Below are positions 56,608 to 64,000 of a stretch of 64,000 nt of DNA, piece by piece. Position 1 is the stretch's first letter; every line of letters starts with the position of its first letter. The DNA is taken from the NCBI GenBank assembly GCA_007922225.1, contig ML680098.1, positions 3,348,001 to 3,412,000 on the forward strand, given 5' to 3'. Source of the stretch: Emydura subglobosa (lineage: Eukaryota; Chordata; Testudines; Chelidae). The notes under the pieces are model-generated. The model saw only the letters and a program-made list of their open reading frames with translations. It was not told the DNA's origin and did not search any database. The position numbers were made by a program, and so were the translations under genes.

Positions 56608-58109
56608 TGGAATTAATTGTCTTTCTTTTAAGCCTCATTCAATGGCAATTTAATGAACCCAATCAGCTGTAGACAGGAAAGTGAGAGTATGTTGGCAGCA
56701 GTCCATTTCCAGGAGGCCAGACTTACTAGTTCTATAATGACTGCAGCTCCTCCTGGACCTGGTGTCTCTGCCTGGTTGTGTTTCTTTTGCTAAGCTAGCT
56801 CATGCAGCAGTCTAACTTATTTAGACATGTTTTATTTCCTGATTGAGCTGAGAGCCTTGAAGGGACCAATGTTGAGCTTACACAGAGCCTGAAGTGAAGA
56901 GCACTCCATGGGCTTCCTCACATCTCATTTTAATTGCTAATGATTCATTCAAATCTCCAAGACCACTGAGTTGTTTTCTCATGGTTTAAACTTTAAACTG
57001 TTTTTAGATGTTCCCATTACTGTGATTTAAAAGCATCTTCTAATTCCTAGTGTGTTTTCAGTGTGGATTGCCCTTTTCTTCCGGAATTAAACATTTAGCA
57101 GCAGATAAAGTATTTCTAGAAGGAATACATCTTAAAGATACATTTTCCCCTGAGAGTCAATTATAGTACAGTTGGATTCAATGTTTCCATATTCTCCAAA
57201 GGAGAGATGATACTTTGTTGTCAATAAAGCAACTTTGCTGGAAAGGAGGGAGGGGGGAAACAAACTCTCTCCAATAGTAGGCAAAAATAACAAGGGGAGG
57301 GGAAAGCGCTGTGAAAGAAGCAAACTTCTTCAGTCCATCAAAGAAAAGCAAATAAATAAAGAAGCACAAGAACGAACCATTTTCCATATTAAAATGTTTA
57401 CTTAAAATGGGAACATCAATAATTTTCTTTTGACATGACTGACACACATACAATAACACTGCACACAATTTCTTTTAACAAGGCACTCGTCTCTCAAATG
57501 ATAGTGGTGCTGATAGATATCAGCCAGGATGAAACAGGTGTTAGTCGGACTGGACATGTTGCCCTTTTGCAAAATGACTGATTGTAAAATTGAAGATCTT
57601 AGCAGAGTTCAAAACTGTTAATTTCCAAATAACAAATTGCAGGAAAAGAATCAATGGTGCTTTAATTAGAGCTAGTTGACTGATTGCTCTGTGTTAAATT
57701 AAGGTGTGTGTCAGCTTCCCATGCACTGAAAATAAAAAAAACAACAACAAAATTGATTTAATCTGTAATGCCAGAACACCTCACCACCACCCACCTCCTT
57801 GGGCTACAGGGTGTCATTGATAGGAGTATACAATCATTAGTTATTCTCCTATGCACTCAGGGCTCTCTGAACGTCAGTAACTAGGAGAGAGCCAGGTGCA
57901 GTGGAGAAAAACAAACAAGCTGGGAGGCAAAAGAGTGGTTAAGGGCTTCTGTAACTTTAGTTTCTGATTTAATGCTGGTTGACATTAGTGCAAAGACTTC
58001 CATTGAGTTCAGTGGGCTTTGAATCAGGCTTTTAATTCCTAAATGTATGCAGTGTATGAGACAATCCAGGTGCTTGGGTGATCAGGGGAGAAGAATGGAG
58101 GGAAGGAGC
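56608..58109. other. No gene or recognised repeat
   Basis: About 1.5 kb, nothing firm. TTCCATTGAGTTCAGTGGGC at 57990-58030 is a common palindromic-repeat core. Confidence 0.4.
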
Positions 58110-58332
58110 ACTCACTGCTGCTGTGCCGTTGTAGCGCGTCTGGTGAAGACACTCTATGCCGACGGGAGCATAGTAAATCCAGCTCTGCGAGAGGCGGTAG
58201 CTACATCGAGAAGCTCTCCCACCGACATAGCGCGGTCCACTCCAGTGCTTAGGTCAGCATAATTTACATGGCTCAGTGGGTGGTTTATTCACACCCCTGA
58301 TTAACGTAAGTTATACTGAAGTAAGTGGTAAA
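58110..58332 (-). mobile_element. Harbinger-like MITE fragment (family A)
   Basis: GTGAAGACACTCTATGCCGACGGGAGC, CTCTCCCACCGACATAGCGC, GGTCAGCATAATTTACATGGCTCAG and ACGTAAGTTATACTGAAGTAAG correspond to the family A copy at 4489 in reverse orientation. The ends are missing. Confidence 0.75.
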
Positions 58333-58485
58333 GGAGTCTAAGGTGATGAGATAAACACAGGACAAAGCACAGGATATGGACCCAGAAAGGGAGACAGTGA
58401 GGAGATGGGAATGAAATATTCCTAGTTTTTTAAGGGAGCCCTTCCAGCAGGAGAGAGCAGGCTTGTCGGAATCATAGGGTATATC
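58333..58485. other. Spacer with no feature
   Basis: Short sequence between two DNA elements; ATCATAGGGTATATC at 58471-58485 resembles a decayed CR1 tip. Confidence 0.35.
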
Positions 58486-58908
58486 TAGGGCCCTACCAAA
58501 TTCACAGTCCATTTTTTTAAATGTCACGGTTATAGCATTTTAAAAATCTTGACTTTCACAGTTTCAAATATTTAAATCTTAAATTTCACACTGTTGTAAC
58601 AAAGCATGAATATGTATTTTAAAATGGCAAAATATAAGACTCAGCATTTCTCAAACTGTGGATCCCAACCCAAAAGAGGGTCTCCAGGCTATTGTAGGAG
58701 GGTTGTGGTATTGCCATCCTTACTTCTGTGCTTTCTTCAGAGCTAAGTGGCCAGAGAGCAGAGACCCCCAGTCTGAGAAATGCTATGAACTTTTGTATGC
58801 TTTTACCCTATAGTATAGTATAGTACACAAAAGACCAGATATCACAGGAGAGACAGATTTCACAGTCAGTGATGCATTTTTCATGGCTGTGAATCTGGTA
58901 GGGCGCTA
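58486..58908. mobile_element. hAT-like element with TAGGGCCCTACCAAATTCAC ends
   Basis: TAGGGCCCTACCAAATTCACAG at the left and CTGTGAATCTGGTAGGGCGCTA at the right are inverted repeats of about 20 bp. The interior repeats short words (TTTCACAG, GTCACGG). The 8 bp on each side do not match, so superfamily is inferred from remembered relatives. It is split by the element at 58642-58785. Confidence 0.7.
58642..58785. mobile_element. Short hAT-like element nested in another hAT-like element
   Basis: It starts CAGCATTTCTCAAACTGTGG and ends AGTCTGAGAAATGCT, imperfect inverted repeats similar to those at 8146. No matching 8-bp duplication. It lies inside 58486-58908. Confidence 0.65.
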
Positions 58909-58956
58909 ATGCATAGCATAAGAAGACACAAATCTGAGCATTAAAAAGAAAAAAGG

Positions 58957-59016
58957 GTCAGATCCTCCTCCTATTGAACTCTGTAGCAAAGCTCCCATTG
59001 ACTTCAATAGTGAAGA
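58957..59016. mobile_element. Fold-back MITE fossil (GGTCAGATCCTCC)
   Basis: GGGTCAGATCCTCCTCC, then GCTCCCATTGACTTCAATAG, both typical words of sauropsid palindromic MITEs. Confidence 0.4.
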
Positions 59017-60014
59017 AACAGTTATGGGAAGAAGACCATAAATTTCCAAGGAGTTTCATCAGATCGGCTTCCCTTCCTTTCCAACACACCAAAGAGAGAA
59101 TAAGAAGAGAGATTAGAATGAAAACAATAGCTCTGATGGGATAATGTAAAATCTCTACATTCATTGATCTAACCTTGATGTAACTATATCTGTGTCATCA
59201 ATATAAGTAACAGAAAGCTCAGGAGAAAAATTTTAAAAAACAAGCAAAGTGCAGTTAGAGTAATAGGTTTGCTACACTGCCATCTCTGAAGACCGAGAGG
59301 CTCCATTAATAATAAAATGCATTTTAGATAAAGAATAAATAAACTTGTTCAATGAATAAATCAGTTCTGCATGATTCCACATTGGTGTTATGTACATGAA
59401 GCTGCTCACTGAGGGAGACCTGTTAAATGACTGAATTAACTATAACTGAGCTGTGCTGCATTTTTAATAAATCTAGGTGTAGGTGAGTGTGTCCCATGCT
59501 TATATATAATGCATGGATTTTCAGTTTAATGCAACCGATAGACCTTTTAGAATAAAGTCAGTCCAGAGACATGCTGTGTGTAAATGCTCATAGTGTTCAC
59601 TGTTTAGAGGCCGCCTGCATAGCTTTTTAAAAAAGAAACAGGCACAGATTCTGCCCTATTTGATTTGTAAATGGGGTTCAGATTCATGTGTCAGGGCAGC
59701 ATTTGGCCAGCGAATGCAAACGTCTCTAAGATCCCAGATCTCTGGTTGGTATGTACAAATTAAAGACATCCAGTGATCAGTCCTCAGTGAGTATGTCAGG
59801 ATTAGGGTTTAACTCTAGTAAATTGTTTGCCAATTAACTCAAATTAATTCACTTTGTACATACACAGATATTTATCCTAAGACATATGTGGTGATGTACT
59901 CTAGTGGTATGTCCAGAATAGGATGAAAGTTATTTTGGGGGTTCTTAAAACAACAACAAAAATACCCCCAAACCCACAACACCACTGCACATATGTTGGC
60001 TACCATGTTTTTAA
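59017..60014. other. No gene or recognised repeat
   Basis: AT-rich, nothing identified. Confidence 0.45.
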
Positions 60015-60124
60015 CTAACAAGTTTTAAAACTATAGTGTATTTTAAATAGGAGTCACCTCGACCATCTATCACATATAAAAATACAACTTACCCTATGCT
60101 CACTATAGTTTTAAAACATGTTAG
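60015..60124. repeat. Inverted repeat with 24-bp arms
   Basis: CTAACAAGTTTTAAAACTATAGTG at 60015-60038 is inverted at 60101-60124 with one mismatch; the spacer is 62 bp. GTTTTTAA lies outside both arms, with a 9-bp insertion on the right. Probably part of an old MITE. Confidence 0.8.
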
Positions 60125-60292
60125 ATAACAAGTTTAAAAACAAAAACTCCTTTTATACTACCTCAGTCTAGTGTAAAGCACAAACGTCTGTGAAATGTCT
60201 AGTTGAGCATTTTCAATCAAGTTAGCTAACTTGAGTCACTTACCACTCAATTAACTTGTGTTAAAACAGGATCAAAAATTTCTAATTTGATG

Positions 60293-60480
60293 CCAGGTCT
60301 ACACAGGGCCACTCAGGAAAGTTAAGGCAAATCAAGTGAAGATATGATGTCAATGAGCATAAGTTGTAGCATGTTAAAAGCCCATGTGGATGCTCTCATT
60401 CAGGAGTATAATATGCTTTAACTTATATGTATTGATATCAGACCTTTTGTTGATTTGCCTCAACCTTTTTTAGTGCCCCA
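60293..60480. mobile_element. Fold-back MITE (CCAGGTCTACACAGGGCC)
   Basis: Arms 60306-60335 and 60450-60479 pair at 24 of 30 bases (GGCAAATCAA / TTGATTTGCC), and inner words also pair (GATGTCAATGAGCATAAGTT with AACTTATATGTATTGATATC). The left end is GTCTACACAGGGCC. Confidence 0.78.
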
Positions 60481-62773
60481 AATAGATAACCCATAGGCTT
60501 ACCTCATATGGCCACCTTCAGCTTCCCATATGTGAACGTTTGCTGCCCACTGGGATCCCCAAAATCTGAGGGGATTGGAAGCAATTTCCACAGAACATCT
60601 CCAGTCTGGGTGGTGATTTCCTGAAAATTCCACAGGTTCCTCTATTTCCCTCTCCAGTGTATACTCCCACAGAGGCTCTAACCCTTCTATATGTCTGGAG
60701 GAGAAATGCCCTTTTATATATGAAATAGCAGATGCAACATTTTGCATTTAATTTAGCATTTGAGGTGCAAGAGCTGAGAGTTGAAAGCAGAGGAGGCTGC
60801 TTGCTTCTGAAAGCAGGCAAGCAAAATTGACATGTAAAGATGAACTCCAAGCCAATTTACAGCAGCAGGTATAGATCATAATGTATCTGAGTCAAAATAG
60901 GGTAGCCAGTGCTTGCCCTGAGGACCCTCCACTGAGTGCAGCTGTGGGCAAAGTATTATCTGGAGCTGCTTCTGTGACTATACATATTGATGGCGACGCA
61001 GATGCTGTTTTTAAAAAATTAGTAGGCTGGAAGACCAAGGTGAGCAAGACATGGCTACCTTCTGTCCTGAAATGATACTATGTTCCTAAGGTGAGGAAAC
61101 TTTACAGTTCAAGGAATTTCCTAGATGAATATTAATTTAATGGTGTTTTATAAGAAAAGAAAATGCGTTTATATAGTAATATTGTTTTATACAGACCGGG
61201 TCCATCTGAACATTATTAAATCTCTTATGCTCAGGCAGACACACAGCTTTTCAGGATTCCTAGAGGCATTACCTATCCATCACAAGATAATTTCTACCAA
61301 TTTCTGGTCTTCTTTACATCCGCCTAAACCCAGAGTAACTCCAAGAAGGAAGGAAACAAATAGGCAGATGGCAATGCCAGTTCACATAAATAAGAGTGGA
61401 ATTTTTAAATTCAGTGAAAGGTGTTAAACAGTGAGCACAAATGTACAGAAGAAAAAAACCCTAAGTGTCCCAGCTCAGCTAATTATCCATAGTAATAGCT
61501 TTCCCAAATGAAATCTATTATTTAAAAAAAGAGTTTCCTCATGTGTTGAGTACAGTTTAGTCCATTCAAACAGAAAGGGTTTTAAGGGCTCTAATAAATT
61601 TGTCAACCTCTCTCCTCTTGGTCTATTTTTTACATTCCATTAATTCAGGATAGTAAAGCTGAGCTGCTGATTTTCACTTTGGTATTAGACATTTTCACTT
61701 ACTAGTTCTTCTGCACTAGTACAATTCTTTGTGACTGGTTTCTCAACACTGTAAGGGAATTATATACATTTGATTTATGTTCAGATGGATACTGTCTGCA
61801 CACAATGAGATAATAGAACAGGTATATTTCCTTCTTAATTTGCTATTTAAAAACAAAACATAATACGACTATGTTGATAGATGTCTTTAAAGTACACTGG
61901 GAAAATAGAGATTTAAAAAATATGTGTATATTGGGAAGAAGCACACTTTTTTAATAAGACATTTCAAAAAATTCTTCTTTAAAGGGCATTATTCCCAATA
62001 TGTATTTACATACACAGAAATATGTAGGTGTATATGTGTAATATATATAATAAATATTTTAATTCCGACTAATTTTTATAGAACTTAAAAGATTACATAA
62101 GCTACATTTTGAAACTATCTGGACTGCCTGTCAATACAAATGCAATTAGAGTAATTCTAAAAATCCTATCTTAAAAAGATTAGAATGTATTGCACTGGTT
62201 TTATGCTCAGGATGTCCTACAGCAATTTACAAAGTGTAATGTGCTGGTTGTGTGAGGACTGCATAGACAGATAAGGCAGATGACGTTGCCCTAATCTTGT
62301 GGAGTCCATACTCCTCCCCTGGTCTTCATGTAGTGGGAATGGCTCTTGAAAGGGCAAGGGGGCACTAAGGATACATATTTACCCTCCATCCAGGTCTGGT
62401 AAAATAGATTTGGTCCTGAATGACCTACCTATTGCCCCTTCATGTTGGGGATCTCCATTTAAGCGGATCTCCACAGCGGGAGGGCGCAATAGCACAGAGC
62501 CAGAATGGAAATGTGATCTCTGCACAGAAGGCTCCAGGTCCTCCTGGTCTTGGGCGGGCTATGCAGTTCATTCTGCAGGGGGATAGTCCCTGTCCTTGAA
62601 GAAGTGACCCCTTTCTATGGATTTTTACCATTGGAAGGGACAGTCTAGCTCTCTACAAGGTGCTTAAGCCATCCACACCTTCTACTGAGATCAGGGAGGC
62701 CGTGTGTGCTCAAGAAGTTCAGCCACAGACTTGGAGAATAGCACCATCCTATTTGTTAGAAGTAATTATGGCT
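60481..62773. other. No gene or recognised repeat
   Basis: About 2.3 kb. 62430-62640 is less AT-rich, unclassified. Frames at 60518-60850 (110 codons, minus) and 61125-61427 (100 codons, plus) show no recognisable motif. Confidence 0.4.
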
Positions 62774-62972
62774 GAGTTTTTCAAAGCTGTCTAAGGGATT
62801 TGATGTCCAATTCCTGTTAACTCTAATGAAAACCTCAGTTTTAAAAAATGTCATCTTCTCCAATACACTCATTGGCGATGGACAAGATAAGCCTGGTTTA
62901 GGCTGGAATTTTTAAAGGAGCCCACTGTGATTCAATGGAGCTGGGTGTCTGATTCTCTTAGGCTTTGTTGAA
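62774..62972. mobile_element. Fold-back MITE fossils (TTTTTCAAAG ... CTAAGGGATTTGATG type)
   Basis: TTTTTCAAAGCTGTCTAAGG at 62777 and GGAATTTTTAAAGGAGCCCAC, ATTCAATGGAGCTGGGTGTC at 62907 are words of a palindromic sauropsid repeat. Probably two decayed halves or copies. Confidence 0.45.
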
Positions 62973-63144
62973 ATCTGTCTCATGGCTGATTGTATAGTGA
63001 TTTTAATTTTTGTATAAAATTCTTGATTATGATTAATGTTAACATGTATTGACTATGTTTTTATCAAATGGGGGGAAAAAAAACCTTGATACTCCAAGAC
63101 CAGGTGTTTCTCTTCAGATTAGGCATTTTTTTTTAAAAGATATT

Positions 63145-63152
63145 CTCTAGGT
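63145..63152. repeat. 8-bp target duplication, left (hAT)
   Basis: CTCTAGGT; the right copy CTCTGGTT at 63700-63707 matches 6 of 8. Confidence 0.65.
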
Positions 63153-63699
63153 CAGTGGTTCCCAAACTATGGTCTGTGGTTCCCAAACCATGGTCCGTGG
63201 GGTCTTTTAAAGTGGCCCATCGCTCCCCTCCCGCTAGCTGCAGAAGGGACCTGCTGCCTAAGGACCCAAGCGGAGTGTGTTGTCATGGCGCTACAAGACT
63301 GGTGCAAGCTCCTTGCTGAAACCAAGGAGATAGTAGATCAGTGCTCCCCTCCCCCTGGCTGTAGCAGGGAGCACAGCAAAGCACTCTTCCTAGGTCCCTA
63401 GGTGCTGGGGTCCCTGCTGGAGCCAGAAGGAGGGGGGGGAGCACTTATCTCCCATCTCTCTGGCTGCAGAAGTGAGCCACTGGCTAGGGACCCAGCTGGA
63501 GCATACGGGGCTACAGGATTCGTATGTTTTCCTTGCTGCAGCCAGGGGGATAGAAAATCAGCGAGGAGTGAGGCAACCTCCTCGCTGAACTCCTGTCTGG
63601 CTGCAGTGCAGCTGGGGGCTGCTGGTGGAGACTGGTGGCCTTTCAGGGTTGTAAAAATGATATCTGTGGCACTCGAGCCAAAAAGGTTGGGAGCCACTG
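63153..63699. mobile_element. Non-autonomous hAT element, 547 bp
   Basis: It starts CAGTGGTTCCCAAAC and ends GGTTGGGAGCCACTG, inverted repeats, with an 8-bp duplication at 6 of 8. The first 21 bp after CAGT are duplicated in tandem (63157-63177 and 63178-63198). The interior is GC-rich, with repeated TGCTCCCCTCCCC, GGGACCC and CTGCAG words. Open frames of about 100 codons on both strands reflect composition. Confidence 0.9.
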
Positions 63700-63706
63700 C
63701 TCTGGT

Positions 63707-63807
63707 TCAAATGGGAATTAATTAAAAGAAGTTATATGGCCTGTGTTATGCAGGAGGCCAGACTAGAAGATCACAGTGGTTCCTTTTAGTTTTATGAATC
63801 TATGAAT
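63707..63807 (+). mobile_element. CR1 3'-end fragment (second subfamily)
   Basis: TATGGCCTGTGTTATGCAGG, GGCCAGACTAGAAGATCACAG, TGGTTCCTTTTAG and TATGAATCTATGAATT are a plus-oriented CR1 3' end with terminal octamer repeats. The hAT may have landed in its left part. Confidence 0.85.
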
Positions 63808-64000
63808 TTTCCACTGGGCTTATATTTAATGTTCACATTTGCAGCTAAAACATTATGAAGTAATATGTATTTAAAAAAAGAAAATGAAAAGAGAAACACA
63901 AGTGAATTTCAAAGTATTTATGGTGATTCTGTTTTGTCATTAAAAACTCTGAGAGATTTAAAACTAGATTGAACAATATTCTATACCAGTGATTGCTGGT
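63808..64000. other. No gene or recognised repeat
   Basis: AT-rich end of window, nothing identified. Confidence 0.4.

Noticed and set aside
63398..63725. Two overlapping open frames of about 100 codons as genes
   Set aside because: Both lie in the GC-rich interior of the hAT at 63153-63699 and shadow each other.
1..64000. Prokaryotic operon, prophage or plasmid content
   Set aside because: Repeat families, microsatellites and base composition are vertebrate, and no long open frames are present.

Overview
This window looks like AT-rich, non-coding nuclear DNA from a vertebrate. The repeat content points to a sauropsid, most likely a turtle, with a crocodilian as the main alternative. The evidence is many CR1 LINE fragments with the typical sauropsid 3' end (direct octamers related to ATTCTATG). 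There are also short hAT elements starting CAGNGGTTCTCAA or CAGGGGTGGGGAACC, PIF/Harbinger-like elements with GGCCTGGTCTACAC-type ends and TTA/TAA target duplications, MIR-like SINEs, and a Penelope-like element. The species call is an inference from remembered repeat families, not from a search.

I found no host gene. All open frames are short (about 130 codons at most), and none carries a recognisable host domain or a convincing exon chain. The window is either intergenic or part of a large intron; the sequence alone does not separate these.

Layout. 1-2250: a decayed antisense CR1 reverse-transcriptase region, split by a 413-bp hAT with an 8-bp target duplication. 4.5-8.5 kb: a Harbinger MITE, CR1 tips, a MIR and two hAT copies. 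9.6-11.1 kb: a very GC-rich island with 33-bp direct repeats, a 75-77 bp minisatellite containing a 10-N assembly gap, promoter-like boxes and a degenerate acidic/proline-rich frame. 11.7-25.4 kb: CR1 pieces, a young hAT with a perfect target duplication at 13.6 kb, an LTR-like block at 18.3 kb and nested DNA elements at 20-21 kb. A CR1 3' end at 25 kb is interrupted by another hAT. 26.6 kb: an isolated 156-bp hairpin. 27-43 kb: sparse, with CR1 tips, microsatellites, fold-back MITE fossils and an LTR-like block at 36.9-37.7 kb. 43.8-46.1 kb: an antisense Penelope-like element with a broken reverse transcriptase, an internal insertion carrying a TATA-type promoter, and an inverted copy of its own tail. 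47.7-49.0 kb: a 1.3-kb PIF/Harbinger-type non-autonomous transposon with clean TAA duplications. 49.8-64 kb: MIR, Tigger-like, Harbinger, nested hAT, fold-back and CR1 copies, ending with a 547-bp hAT.

Nothing here looks like a new defence, metabolic or regulatory gene system. The strongest oddities are the GC-rich composite element (9.6-11.1 kb), the Penelope locus with its inverted tail, the unclassified hairpin at 26.6 kb, and several nested insertions whose target duplications can be read directly.
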